Shown: one piece after another, positions 51,876-60,483 of the stretch | Position numbering within the stretch: the first letter of the stretch is position 1 | How the letters are laid out: each line of letters starts with the position of its first letter | From: an uncultured Bacteroidales bacterium | GTDB taxonomy: Bacteria; Bacteroidota; Bacteroidia; Bacteroidales; Paludibacteraceae | Reading direction: 5' to 3' | Assembly (NCBI GenBank): GCA_902800525.1 | Contig: CADCEV010000008.1 | Coordinates: 25,057-89,056, forward strand | Length of the DNA stretch: 64,000 bases | Notes under the pieces: model-generated | Told to the model about the DNA's origin: nothing | Seen by the model: only the letters and a program-made list of their open reading frames with translations | The model's database searches: none | Program-made: the position numbers and the translations under genes

Positions 51876-53858
51876 TTATTTTACTTTTGCCAGTTTGTCT
51901 AACATTTTATCGCCGAGGGCGGATTTGGTATCGATGTGTTCAAGTACGGCTTTGACGAATGAGTTGGATTCGAAAGAACCGCGTACTTCTTCGAAGTCCG
52001 CTTGTGCGGTTTCGCGGTCACCGTCCATACCAAAACCGGTCTGACTGTTGAGGTCGAACTCTTTGCGTGCATCGTCATAAACCATGCGATCCAGTTTGAC
52101 AACCGCGGTTTTCCAATCGGAAACGGCTTTTCTGATCTGGTCCAGCGTCACGTTCTCTACGGAGCAACCCCACACTTGTTCCAATTTCTCCAACGCCCAG
52201 GTCCATTCGTACGAGTAGTAGTTCGCGTGCATCTCTTCCAGACGTGTCTGGATAGCCTGGAGGTCGAGTTGTCCGTTCTCTACATCGTCCATGAGGCGGC
52301 TTACTTCGCTCCGCGGAGCGATCATACCTGCCAAATCAACCCATTGACCTAAGCCTGTCTCGCTATCCGGACGCAGGGCTGCGCGTAACTCGTCCATGGT
52401 GTTCCATGGCGTTTTCTCCAAACGGCTGATCAAGCTGTTACCCAGAAATTTCTGGATGCCGATGGTGTATAACTCGCGTCCGTGACGAAGCGAACTGTTA
52501 CGGATCTTGCAGTTCTTGTAGCCGTACACTTCCGTGTTCTCGCCGCTGAGTGCCTGCAACTCATCCAACACCTCGCGTCCGCGCCACATTTTCTGTACAG
52601 TATAAGGACTGAGGAGGTTGAAGTTGATCAGGTCGAGCTTATGCGGGTCTTTGCGGTTATCACGTTTCGGCCATTTCTGTGCGTCGCGGATCGTACCCAC
52701 GGTGCGCAGGTTCGCACCCGGCACGAGGTAACTCTCAGAGTTATTCTCAATCAGGTACGAGAACGGCAGGTCGGACGTGTCGGCATGGTGAGTATGTCGT
52801 CCCATGACGAGGGAGAAAGCACCCACTTTGGAAGGCCAGAGCAGATAACTGTCGCTGGTGGTCTTGGCGCCGCGCTCCGCTATACCCTGGTGAATCGGAC
52901 CCAACTTATACATGTGGTTCGATTGGTTAGAACCCGAACCGGCATTGAGGAACGAGAACATTCCGGCGATGAGAAGGGTCGATTTATGGTGTGTTACGGT
53001 GTACGGACCGGCAAAGATGGCACATGCTTCTCCGTGCATACCCTGGCAGTTGGAGAAGAAGAGACTCTCGCTGGCGGAGTAGTGTTTGTCGAATACACAT
53101 CCCTGTCCCACGAAGCACTTGTCCACTAAGGTGGAATCGCCTATTTCTACTCCGGAAGCTACGATGAAATCGGCACATTTGACACCACTGCCCAAACGGA
53201 CGGGGGCTGCTTCGTTGGAGTTGATGGTACCGTTCTTGAGGCGGCTGACACCCTTCAGTACGGCATAATCGCCGATATGCACATTCTTGATAGAACCGCA
53301 GTTGACGATACGCACATTGTCGCCGATGTAACCGTGATCCGAAGTGTGCGCCTCGGCATAAGCGTCTATCTGACGCTCCAACTCATGAATCATCTTCGGG
53401 CGATGACGATAGAGGGTCAGGATATACGCCAGACTCGCACTCAGTTCATTGAAGATCGGTATCTCGCGTCCACCACCTTCATTCATCACCGGAACGCGCA
53501 CGCCATTTCCGAAAGCGGTCTTTCCGTCCACGAGGATAGCGTTGACGTTCTCAATGCAGGTGTTCTTGCCCACATGGTAGTTCGCGATGTAGTTATGGAT
53601 GTTATAGAGGTGTGCATCGTCGCCGATCTCGCAGTTATGCAAGGTGGCGTTATAGATACCGGAATGAATAGTCAAACCGCCCGGCAATTTTATCTCGCGG
53701 CGGAAGACACCTAATTGGTTTTTGCCGGAGAAATGGGCGTTTTGTACGTATTTGGGTTCAAAATCGGACGCCACAAGAATGTCTGCCCAATTCGTGGCAG
53801 AACATCCTTGTGCCTCCAGTTGCGTTATCTCTTGTGGAGTTAAGGAACGGCAATTCAT
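51876..53858 (-). CDS. DUF4954 family protein, left-handed beta-helix
   Basis: This 660-residue cytoplasmic protein is a DUF4954 member. Hexapeptide-type repeats fill the N-terminal two thirds (IGDDAHLYNI, VGKNTCIENV, IGDNVRIVNCGS, IGDYAVLKG, IGDSTLVDK), giving a left-handed beta-helix like that of acyl- and nucleotidyltransferases. Segments such as FLNAGSGSNQSNHMYKLGPIHQG and MGRHTHHADTSDLPFSYL are strongly conserved in Bacteroidetes. The C-terminal third is helical. The function is unknown; a sugar-nucleotide or acyl transfer role is only suggested by the fold. It lies between dnaN and rnz on the minus strand with small gaps. Confidence 0.88.
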   Translation of the reverse strand: MNCRSLTPQEITQLEAQGCSATNWADILVASDFEPKYVQNAHFSGKNQLGVFRREIKLPGGLTIHSGIYNATLHNCEIGDDAHLYNIHNYIANYHVGKNTCIENVNAILVDGKTAFGNGVRVPVMNEGGGREIPIFNELSASLAYILTLYRHRPKMIHELERQIDAYAEAHTSDHGYIGDNVRIVNCGSIKNVHIGDYAVLKGVSRLKNGTINSNEAAPVRLGSGVKCADFIVASGVEIGDSTLVDKCFVGQGCVFDKHYSASESLFFSNCQGMHGEACAIFAGPYTVTHHKSTLLIAGMFSFLNAGSGSNQSNHMYKLGPIHQGIAERGAKTTSDSYLLWPSKVGAFSLVMGRHTHHADTSDLPFSYLIENNSESYLVPGANLRTVGTIRDAQKWPKRDNRKDPHKLDLINFNLLSPYTVQKMWRGREVLDELQALSGENTEVYGYKNCKIRNSSLRHGRELYTIGIQKFLGNSLISRLEKTPWNTMDELRAALRPDSETGLGQWVDLAGMIAPRSEVSRLMDDVENGQLDLQAIQTRLEEMHANYYSYEWTWALEKLEQVWGCSVENVTLDQIRKAVSDWKTAVVKLDRMVYDDARKEFDLNSQTGFGMDGDRETAQADFEEVRGSFESNSFVKAVLEHIDTKSALGDKMLDKLAKVK

Positions 53859-53891
53859 AATTGACGATTAGGCGATTTATGATTTTGTGGT

Positions 53892-55016
53892 TTAGTCATT
53901 CAAAAGCATCGGCATGAGCAGCATCAGCACATCCTCATTTTCCTCGTTTTCAACGGGCATGATGAGCCCTGCACGAGCGGGGTCAGCCAGTTTGAGTTGT
54001 ACGTCTGCGCTGGAGATCGAGTTCAGCAGATCGATGAGGAACGGTGCTTTGAAACCGATAGCCATCGGCATGCCCGCATAGTCGCAAGCGATGGTCTCCT
54101 CTGCGCTGGTAGAGAAATCGATGTCTTGTGCCGAGATCTTAATACTGTTCTCGCTCAAAGCCAAGCGGAGTTGAGCGGTACCGTTGTTAGCGAAGACTGC
54201 TACGCGCTTGCAGGCATTGATGATGGTCTGACGATCCACGGTCACCACGTTCTGGTTGCCTTGCGGAATAACGGCGTTGTAGTTCGGGAAACGGCCTTCG
54301 ATCTGACGGCAAACGATGATCGTGCTGCCGAACTCGAAGCGTGCGTTCTTGGCGCCGAAAGTCACTTTGACATCATCCTCTTCTTTAGCAAGGAGGTTCT
54401 TGAGCAGTGAAGCCGGTTTCTTGGGGAGGATGAAGCTGGCTGCTGTTCCTGCTTGCACGCCGGTGTTGGTATAACGGACGAGGCGGTGTGCATCGGTAGC
54501 TACCATGGTCACTTTGTCCTCGGCGATATCGAAGAAGATACCGTTCATCACCGGACGCAGATCATCATCGGCGGTACAGAAAATCGTTTTCTCAATAGCG
54601 CTTTGCAGCACATTAGCCGGCAGGGCGATCGTACGTGCGTCTGCTTCCGCCTCCGGCATTTCCGGGTATTCGTTTCCGTTTACGCCCACGAAAGAATAAG
54701 TACCGTTCTGGCTAACCATGCTAACGGCAAAATTCTGCTCGTCAATGGTGAATGCCAACGGTTGCTCGCTGAACTCTTTGAGGGTCTCTAACAATAACTT
54801 GGCTGCGGAAGCTACTTTACCGCTACCTTCCACACCTTCCACTTCGACCGAAGTACGGATCGTGGTCTCACCGTCAGAGGCGGTTAGTTTCAACTCATTG
54901 CCCACTAAATCGAACAGAACATCGTCCAAAATAGGAAGGGCATTCTTGCTGTTAATAACGCGGCTTACAGCCTGCAATTGGGAAAAGAGTTTGGAACTCG
55001 AAACATTAAATTTCAT
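53892..55016 (-). CDS. dnaN: DNA polymerase III beta clamp
   Basis: This 374-residue protein forms the ring clamp that tethers polymerase to DNA. Three repeated clamp domains are visible (starting MKFNVSSSKLFSQLQAVSRVI; ALPANVLQSAIEKTIF; VTVDRQTIINACKRVAVF) with the normal C-terminus (LMLLMPMLLND) that forms part of the hydrophobic binding pocket. It is divergent from murI with a 136-base gap containing two overlapping promoters. DUF4954 follows after a 33-base spacer repeat. Confidence 0.96.
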   Translation of the reverse strand: MKFNVSSSKLFSQLQAVSRVINSKNALPILDDVLFDLVGNELKLTASDGETTIRTSVEVEGVEGSGKVASAAKLLLETLKEFSEQPLAFTIDEQNFAVSMVSQNGTYSFVGVNGNEYPEMPEAEADARTIALPANVLQSAIEKTIFCTADDDLRPVMNGIFFDIAEDKVTMVATDAHRLVRYTNTGVQAGTAASFILPKKPASLLKNLLAKEEDDVKVTFGAKNARFEFGSTIIVCRQIEGRFPNYNAVIPQGNQNVVTVDRQTIINACKRVAVFANNGTAQLRLALSENSIKISAQDIDFSTSAEETIACDYAGMPMAIGFKAPFLIDLLNSISSADVQLKLADPARAGLIMPVENEENEDVLMLLMPMLLND

Positions 55017-55074
55017 ATACGTATATTTTTAGTTATTTTTTACAATTTTATTGTAATTCGTACAATTTAGCCCG

Positions 55075-55106
55075 CAAAGTTACAAATTTTTTTTGAAATA
55101 TACAAG
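55075..55106 (-). promoter_or_regulatory. dnaN promoter
   Basis: Minus-strand CTTG (55103-55106), 20 bases, TAACTTTG (55075-55082). The predicted start near 55068 leaves about 52 bases to the ATG. Confidence 0.7.
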
Positions 55107-55111
55107 TTTTT

Positions 55112-55143
55112 TTTGCATATTTGCGAAAAAAGTAGTAATTTTG
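55112..55143 (+). promoter_or_regulatory. murI promoter
   Basis: TTTG (55112-55115), 20 bases, TAATTTTG (55136-55143). The predicted start is near 55149-55150, only 3-4 bases before the ATG at 55153, which suggests a leaderless or nearly leaderless mRNA. Confidence 0.75.
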
Positions 55144-55152
55144 CAGCGAATT

Positions 55153-56091
55153 ATGGCAAAAATTGGTATTTTTGATAGCGGTTACGGTGGTTTGACGATC
55201 CTGGAAGCCATCCGTAAAGAGTTGCCGGAGTACGACTATTTGTACCTCGGAGACAACGCACGTGCGCCGTATGGTACGCACTCGTTCGATGTTATTTATC
55301 GTTATACGCTTCAGGCGGTCAAGTATCTCTTTGAGCAGGAATGTGCGCTGGTTATTCTGGCATGCAATACCGCGAGCGCGAAGGCGTTGCGGACGATCCA
55401 GCAGAGGGATCTGCCCCCAATGAATAAGCCTATCCCCGACCCTTCCCTAAAGGGAAATGGGTGTTTGCCGGTGAATGTGTTGGGTGTCATCCGTCCGACC
55501 GTTGAGGCAGTTCCGGGTATTACCAAAACCGGTCATGTGGGCATCCTCGCAACACCGGCAACCGTCTCTTCCGAGAGTTATGTCCTCGAATTAAACAAGA
55601 TCAGCGAAAATCTCCCTTCCCTTCAGGGAGGGGCAGGGGGTAGGCTCTTCATCTCCCAGCAGGCTTGTCCGATGTGGGTTCCGCTGATTGAAGCAGGGGA
55701 ACATCATAGCGATGGAGCGAAGTTTTTTGTGGGCAAGTATCTGCGTGAGATCTTGTCGAAAGATCCGCAAATAGATACTTTGGTTTTGGGTTGTACGCAC
55801 TATCCGCTTTTGAAAGAGAAGATTGAAGGTTGGCTTCGCTATCACGAGGAGATTGAGGAGTCGGAGTTTCCGGTAGCGATTCATACCGAACATATTCAGA
55901 TCATTTCGCAAGGAACATTAGTGGCGGAGAGCCTAAAGGACTATTTGAAGCGTCATCCGGAGTACCGCGAGCAGTTGAGTTTAGGCGGCACTTGTGCTTA
56001 TCTGACTACAGAAAATGCGAACCGCTTTGCGCAATCCGCATCTATCTTCCTTTCCGCTCCCGTCTCCGCCGAGCACATCGATCTGGAGTAA
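55153..56091 (+). CDS. murI: Glutamate racemase with two repeat-derived insertions
   Basis: This 312-residue enzyme makes D-glutamate for peptidoglycan. Catalytic cysteines Cys71 (ACNTASAK) and Cys214 (LGCTHYPLL) are intact, as are FDSGYGGLTIL, YLGDNARAPYG and ILATPATVSSESY. Two stretches are not part of the family fold: residues about 91-103 (PIPDPSLKGNGC region) and about 152-166 (NLPSLQGGAGGRLF). Both translate the palindromic repeat element also seen at 4461-4504, in opposite orientations and in frame. They lie in surface-loop positions between conserved segments, so the enzyme could still work. The start is the ATG at 55153, directly after the promoter. The gene ends 2 bases from the convergent protease gene. 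Confidence 0.92.
   Translation: MAKIGIFDSGYGGLTILEAIRKELPEYDYLYLGDNARAPYGTHSFDVIYRYTLQAVKYLFEQECALVILACNTASAKALRTIQQRDLPPMNKPIPDPSLKGNGCLPVNVLGVIRPTVEAVPGITKTGHVGILATPATVSSESYVLELNKISENLPSLQGGAGGRLFISQQACPMWVPLIEAGEHHSDGAKFFVGKYLREILSKDPQIDTLVLGCTHYPLLKEKIEGWLRYHEEIEESEFPVAIHTEHIQIISQGTLVAESLKDYLKRHPEYREQLSLGGTCAYLTTENANRFAQSASIFLSAPVSAEHIDLE
55423..55461 (-). repeat. Palindromic repeat element inside murI, reverse copy
   Basis: Read on the minus strand this is TTTCCCTTTAGGGAAGGGTC followed by GGGGATAGGCTTATT, matching the element at 4461-4504. It is translated in frame as part of murI. Confidence 0.8.
55607..55649 (+). repeat. Palindromic repeat element inside murI, forward copy
   Basis: CCCTTCCCTTCAGGGAGGGG followed by CAGGGGGTAGGCTCTT differs at only a few positions from 4461-4504. 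It is in frame and adds about 14 residues (NLPSLQGGAGGRLF). Confidence 0.85.
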
Positions 56092-56093
56092 TT

Positions 56094-57590
56094 TTACCAC
56101 GCAACGCCGAGGGTGAGACCGACGCCGTGCTGGAGGTATTGGTTAAAGGCCTCTTTGTTGGTTTGCTTTTTGTACTCCGGTATTTTCAATTGGTTCTTGG
56201 TCCACTGACAATCCATCGCGTAATGAAGTCCCAGAACCAAGTCCACGGAGTTGAACGGGATACGCCAATCGAGTCCGATACGGGTATCCGTGAGAAGGGC
56301 AAAACCGCCATATATATTTCCCGTCTTCATTGGTCCGGCTCCGGCACTCTGGGTGATACGAGGAACGAGCATGTGTTTACCCACCTGAATAGGCAGCTGT
56401 CCTCCGACATAAAGCCCGAACATGGCTCCAGCGCGGGTCTTGTAGCCTAATGGGGTACCAAAAACATCGTCTTCGGTCATGGCTTCTTCGATGAGCGCAG
56501 TTATCTGAATGCCGGTAACGATATAGCCAAACCAATCATGCCCTACTTGCACCCCCACCTGCTGATTCATTCCCAGATAATTGTCATAGACTAACCGCAC
56601 ATGGTTCGTATTGTCCATATCGGTCACGATACGTGTTGCGGAGCGCTCGAACTTTTTATCGTCTTTTCCTTTGTTCGTTACCAGGCTGTCACGGACGGCA
56701 AGTGTACGCAAAGCGGGATCGAGCGGCAAATGCCAGTCCATGTCCCCTATCTCTTTCTGAACCGAATCCGGCAATTGGCGGAAGATATACAGCCAGTCTT
56801 CGCCGGAAAGGGACCGCAGCGGCTCAATCTCCTTGCCGGCATCGGTTTTGGAGGTTTCTAATGTAGCGATAAACGCTTGCACGTCTTCTTTTCCGATCGC
56901 CAAGCCCACTCCTTCGCGGTAGAAAGCCTTCCATGTATTGACACCAAGGATCTCGTATTTGCCGTCTTTATTCTTGAGCAACAGCGGTCCGCCGCTGCTA
57001 CCGGGATCGATAGAAGCCGTATGTTGGATGATACGCGAAGCGTGCTCGTGGCTGTCCACGTCCACATGTGCATTAGAAATGATACCGCGCGTGAGCTGCC
57101 AAGAGGGTTTGTCCGCCAACTCAGGGAAGCCCGCTGCCACGATGGAGATGTCTTCCTCTATCTCTCCGGCATAAACAGGAAGCGCAATCATCTCGCAATC
57201 CGAAGGAAGAGCAACCGTAGCCAGATCCGTCAGACCGACATGAACTACATCGCAATGCTCGTAGCGGACGGTCTTTTCGTGGAGTTGGAAGATAATAGTT
57301 GCTTTCCCGGCGTAGCCGACCACATGCAGGTTGGTCAGAATATATTTCTTGCCGCCCTGCTCTATCACGACACCCGAACCGAAAGTGCCTTCGTTTTTGT
57401 ATGCCGACAAGGCACGGGATGCGCTTCGCATTCCGGCTCTCGCCGTATAGAGGGCGTAGTCGCCCATGAGCGATTTGTCCGCATCGGAATACTCCGGTTC
57501 TACAATACAGACACTATGCCGCAAGCCTTGCGCCGAAGCCGGCAGGAGTACATACAGCAGCATAGCTGCCAAATAGAAAATACGTTTCAT
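56094..57590 (-). CDS. Secreted trypsin-like serine protease with barrel-like C-terminus
   Basis: This 498-residue protein has a signal peptide (ending ASAQ). Residues about 60-250 are an S1C-type trypsin-like domain with the triad TNLHVVG (His about 88), GLTDLATV (Asp about 123) and DPGSSGGPLL (Ser about 199). There is no PDZ domain, unlike DegP. A linker follows (about 250-310). From about 325 to 498 the sequence is glycine-rich with alternating hydrophobic residues (VGVQVGHDWFGYIVTGIQIT, GLYVGGQLPIQVG, GGFALLTDTRIGLDWRIP) and ends GVGLTLGVAW, an aromatic terminal residue typical of outer-membrane barrels. A protease tethered by its own barrel is my inference. It converges on murI. Confidence 0.8.
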   Translation of the reverse strand: MKRIFYLAAMLLYVLLPASAQGLRHSVCIVEPEYSDADKSLMGDYALYTARAGMRSASRALSAYKNEGTFGSGVVIEQGGKKYILTNLHVVGYAGKATIIFQLHEKTVRYEHCDVVHVGLTDLATVALPSDCEMIALPVYAGEIEEDISIVAAGFPELADKPSWQLTRGIISNAHVDVDSHEHASRIIQHTASIDPGSSGGPLLLKNKDGKYEILGVNTWKAFYREGVGLAIGKEDVQAFIATLETSKTDAGKEIEPLRSLSGEDWLYIFRQLPDSVQKEIGDMDWHLPLDPALRTLAVRDSLVTNKGKDDKKFERSATRIVTDMDNTNHVRLVYDNYLGMNQQVGVQVGHDWFGYIVTGIQITALIEEAMTEDDVFGTPLGYKTRAGAMFGLYVGGQLPIQVGKHMLVPRITQSAGAGPMKTGNIYGGFALLTDTRIGLDWRIPFNSVDLVLGLHYAMDCQWTKNQLKIPEYKKQTNKEAFNQYLQHGVGLTLGVAW

Positions 57591-57601
57591 ATCAGGAAAA
57601 A

Positions 57602-58351
57602 TTATTCGTCGTCACCCGCTACACCATTATGTACCGAATCAGTCTTCGTCTCGGGAACAGCTTCTTCCTCAGGGATCACCTTTACCGGCATTTCCGCTTT
57701 CTTGCCGCCCGCCATCTCGTCCAAGATATACTGCATATCCGAGCCTTTGAGTTTGCCATTTTTGATAGCCGTAGCAATCTCTTCATTTTCAGCAAACAGT
57801 TCTGCTGATTTCTTTTTCTGCGGGAAACCTCCGTTAAACAGGACCAGTTCCGCCTGTTTCCACTCCGGGCGAACCAGATAGAAGAGTGTGGGCGTATCGG
57901 GTGCGTTTCCTCCTACGAACTTCACGAAGTCCAGGTCGCCTGTTTTCTTGTTCATCTGGTAGTTTTGCTCACATTGGAAGACCACACCCCAGGCGCTGCC
58001 CATAATGGGATTTCCCCACTGGTGATCGCTCTGCATATACGATTTGCGGGCATGGATATAATAGAGCACATGTTGCTTGTCCGGAAAATTCTTATGCCAG
58101 ATCTTGATACCTATGATGTCCGCTGCGTCAATATCCGTATGCCCCTTGTCATCGGAGTTCTTCTTCACGCCCAGTTTGTGTTTTCCGACTCGCGGCAATT
58201 CCAGTTCGGCAAACTTTTCCATATGACCGTCTTTAAAATACACTTCCCCCGGGTAATAATGAGGAGTAAGCAGACTCAGTTGAGCAAACTGCGCGTGCAG
58301 CGCAACGCTGGCAAAGAAGGCCGCCAGCACAAGAAGAAATCTTTTTTTCAT
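57602..58351 (-). CDS. Secreted hypothetical protein
   Basis: This 249-residue protein has a signal peptide (MKKRFLLVLAAFFASVALHA). The body contains GEVYFKDGHMEKFAELELPRV, DIDAADIIGIKIWHKNFPDK and MGSAWGVVFQCEQNY, which suggest a periplasmic or outer-membrane-associated beta protein related to uncharacterised Bacteroidetes proteins. The tail is acidic and low in complexity (EEEAVPETKTDSVHNG). No function can be given. I chose ATG at 58351 because the upstream frame overlaps the promoter. It precedes the protease gene by 11 bases, so the two are co-transcribed. Confidence 0.7.
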   Translation of the reverse strand: MKKRFLLVLAAFFASVALHAQFAQLSLLTPHYYPGEVYFKDGHMEKFAELELPRVGKHKLGVKKNSDDKGHTDIDAADIIGIKIWHKNFPDKQHVLYYIHARKSYMQSDHQWGNPIMGSAWGVVFQCEQNYQMNKKTGDLDFVKFVGGNAPDTPTLFYLVRPEWKQAELVLFNGGFPQKKKSAELFAENEEIATAIKNGKLKGSDMQYILDEMAGGKKAEMPVKVIPEEEAVPETKTDSVHNGVAGDDE

Positions 58352-58381
58352 AAATTTGAACGCTTTATTAACAATTCGCTG

Positions 58382-58413
58382 CAAAGGTACAGCTTTTTCT
58401 TGAAATATGCAAT
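58382..58413 (-). promoter_or_regulatory. Promoter of the hypothetical-protease pair
   Basis: Minus-strand ATTG (58410-58413), 20 bases, TACCTTTG (58382-58389), about 24 bases from the predicted start to the ATG at 58351. Confidence 0.7.
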
Positions 58414-58439
58414 AGTTCATGTTATTTTTTTGTCATTTT

Positions 58440-58632
58440 ACACAAAAAAGCGTGCGCTTTCGTTCGCTTCATTTGATTTGTTGAGGTCTTCGACTACCTT
58501 TATCACTCAAATAAATGCACGGAAAACTCACGCTACTACGTGAGCGTGCATAAACCGTACTTGAGTGATTTTGATTTTGTTAAAAGTGTCGAAGTTTCAA
58601 CAAATCAAGCTTTGGCTTATTACGCTATTTTG
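58440..58632. repeat. Large imperfect inverted repeat
   Basis: Arms pair around a CTCACG/CGTGAG centre at 58527-58544. Successive matching blocks are ATGCAC, CACTCAA, TTCGAC and TTGATTTGTTGA (left arm 58469-58481), with unequal gaps. Weaker similarity reaches the outer GCGT/GCTT blocks. No ORF in the interval has a recognisable product; the frame 58540-58788 is not gene-like. It may be a decayed non-autonomous element. Confidence 0.65.
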
Positions 58633-58690
58633 GGCGCGACGCTTCGCGCTTGTATTTCTCCATTTTACGTCCGGAAAGGGACGAGACTCT

Positions 58691-58936
58691 TTATGCCGGA
58701 GTGCCTATTTCATATAAATACTCCGGAGCTATATCTAAGCGACCATCTTGCCAAGAAACTGTCCATCCGTCCAACTGGAATTGGCTGAACAATTGTTTGT
58801 CTTTAAGAGACGCAAACAAAGGGTGAGACGCGATAAACTCTTTCGCATCAAAAACACGTTGCTCGCCATTAGAAAATGACAGAGACAAACGGTAATCGCC
58901 TAAATACTTGGCGCTATTTATCCAAATCAGATTCAT
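58691..58936 (-). CDS. DUF2442 domain protein
   Basis: This 81-residue protein has the DUF2442 layout: a start with YLGDYRLSLSFSNGEQRVFDAKEF, then a middle LFASLKDKQLFSQFQLDG and a WQDGRLDIAPEYLYEIG end. Members are often next to DUF4160 proteins in two-gene, toxin-antitoxin-like units, but no DUF4160 gene is present here. It follows sufB by 3 bases on the same strand, an unusual partner for an iron-sulfur gene. It borders the large inverted repeat. Confidence 0.85.
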   Translation of the reverse strand: MNLIWINSAKYLGDYRLSLSFSNGEQRVFDAKEFIASHPLFASLKDKQLFSQFQLDGWTVSWQDGRLDIAPEYLYEIGTPA

Positions 58937-58939
58937 ATT

Positions 58940-60403
58940 TTATCCCACCGAGCCTTCGAGGGAGACTTGGAGGAGTTTCTGGGCTTCGACGGCGAACTCC
59001 ATGGGGAGTTTGTCCATTACCTCTTTGGCATAACCGTTGACGATGAGACCGACGGCATCTTCGAGGGAGATTCCCCGTTGCTGGCAGTAGAAGAGCTGGT
59101 CTTCGTTGATCTTGGAAGTCGTGGCTTCGTGTTCAACGGTAGCCGTGGGATTGGAGATGATCATGTCCGGGAAGGTGTGTGCGCCGCACTTATCGCCCAA
59201 GAGGAGCGAGTCGCATTGGCTGTAGTTGCGGGCGTTCTCGGCGTGAAGACCCATCTTGACGAGTCCGCGGTACGCGTTCTGGCTATGTCCGGCGGAGATA
59301 CCTTTGGAGACGATGCGCGAGCGGGTGTTTTTACCGATGTGGATCATCTTCGTGCCGGTGTCCGCCTGCTGGTAGTTATTGGTGAGCGCTACGGAGTAGA
59401 ACTCCGCGGTGGAATTATCGCCTTTGAGGATGCAGGACGGGTATTTCCACGTGATGGCAGAGCCGGTCTCGACCTGCGTCCAGGAGAGCCGTGCGTTCTC
59501 GTGGGTGATACCGCGTTTGGTAACGAAGTTATAGATACCGCCTTTGCCGTTTTTGTCTCCCGGGTACCAGTTCTGTACGGTCGAATACTTGACTTCGGCG
59601 TCTTTGTGAACAACGATCTCGACGATAGCAGCATGCAACTGGTTCTCATCGCGCATCGGGGCGGTACATCCCTCCAAATACGAGAGATACGCGCCTTCGT
59701 CGGCTATCAGAAGCGTACGCTCGAACTGACCTGTGTTGCCGGCGTTGATGCGGAAATAGGTGCTCAGTTCCATCGGGCAACGAACGCCTTTGGGCACATA
59801 GACAAACGAACCATCGGAGAAGACGGCGGAGTTGAGTGCCGCGTAGAAATTATCTGTCGGAGGTACGACCGAGCCGAGGTATTTCTGAACTAATTCCGGG
59901 TACTCGCGCACGGCTTCGGAGATGGAACAGAAAATGATACCTTTCTCCGCGAGTGTCTCGCGGAAGGTGGTCTTGACGGAAACGGAGTCCATGACTGCAT
60001 CCACCGCCATGTTACCTGCGAGTGCTGCGCGTTCCTCCAAAGGAATACCGAGTTTGTCGAAGGTCTTCATGATTTCAGAGTCGATTTCATCGACTGTTTG
60101 TGAGCCTTCGGCTGTTTGAGGGTTTGAAGGTTTGACCTTCGTTTTTGGGGCAGCGTAATAGGAGATAGCTTGGAAGTCGATCTCGGGAATATTCAGGTGT
60201 GCCCAAGTGGGAAGCGGCATGGTCTGCCATTTGCGGAACGCTTTGAGACGGAACTCAAGGAGCCATTCGGGTTCGTTTTTCTTCGCAGAAATAAGCCGAA
60301 CGATGTCTTCGTTCAGCCCTGCCGGCACAATATCGGTCTCTACATCGGTTGTGAAACCGTATTTGTACTCCTGCGAAGTAATATCGTGGATGATAGTATC
60401 CAA
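58940..60403 (-). CDS. sufB: Fe-S cluster assembly protein SufB
   Basis: This 487-residue scaffold component of the SufBCD complex builds [4Fe-4S] clusters. [67 protein letters not shown] and the late [16 protein letters not shown] are the conserved segments of SufB. The first codon is TTG at 60403 (no in-frame ATG upstream before a stop, and downstream ATGs would remove conserved N-terminal residues). SufC, SufD and SufS are not adjacent as they usually are in Bacteroidetes; the next gene downstream is DUF2442. No good own promoter is visible, so read-through from tRNA-Cys is possible. Confidence 0.93.
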   Translation of the reverse strand: MDTIIHDITSQEYKYGFTTDVETDIVPAGLNEDIVRLISAKKNEPEWLLEFRLKAFRKWQTMPLPTWAHLNIPEIDFQAISYYAAPKTKVKPSNPQTAEGSQTVDEIDSEIMKTFDKLGIPLEERAALAGNMAVDAVMDSVSVKTTFRETLAEKGIIFCSISEAVREYPELVQKYLGSVVPPTDNFYAALNSAVFSDGSFVYVPKGVRCPMELSTYFRINAGNTGQFERTLLIADEGAYLSYLEGCTAPMRDENQLHAAIVEIVVHKDAEVKYSTVQNWYPGDKNGKGGIYNFVTKRGITHENARLSWTQVETGSAITWKYPSCILKGDNSTAEFYSVALTNNYQQADTGTKMIHIGKNTRSRIVSKGISAGHSQNAYRGLVKMGLHAENARNYSQCDSLLLGDKCGAHTFPDMIISNPTATVEHEATTSKINEDQLFYCQQRGISLEDAVGLIVNGYAKEVMDKLPMEFAVEAQKLLQVSLEGSVG

Positions 60404-60453
60404 ATTAAAAATTAAAAATTACGAATTAAAAAATCCAAATTATATTATAAATT

Positions 60454-60481
60454 AAGAGCCACCCTTGGTCGGGCGGCTCTC
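60454..60481 (-). terminator. Hairpin after tRNA-Cys
   Basis: On the minus strand AGAGCCGCCC pairs with GGGTGGCTCT just after the tRNA. The downstream tract is TAATTTATAATATAATTTGG rather than a T run, so termination may be incomplete and the sufB gene may be reached. Confidence 0.6.
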
Positions 60482-60483
60482 AG

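Noticed and set aside
55423-55649. murI as a pseudogene because of the two insertions
   Set aside because: Both insertions keep the frame and the catalytic cysteines and flanking motifs are intact.
58540-58788. 82-residue plus-strand frame
   Set aside because: It begins inside the large palindrome and runs antisense through DUF2442; no domain is seen.
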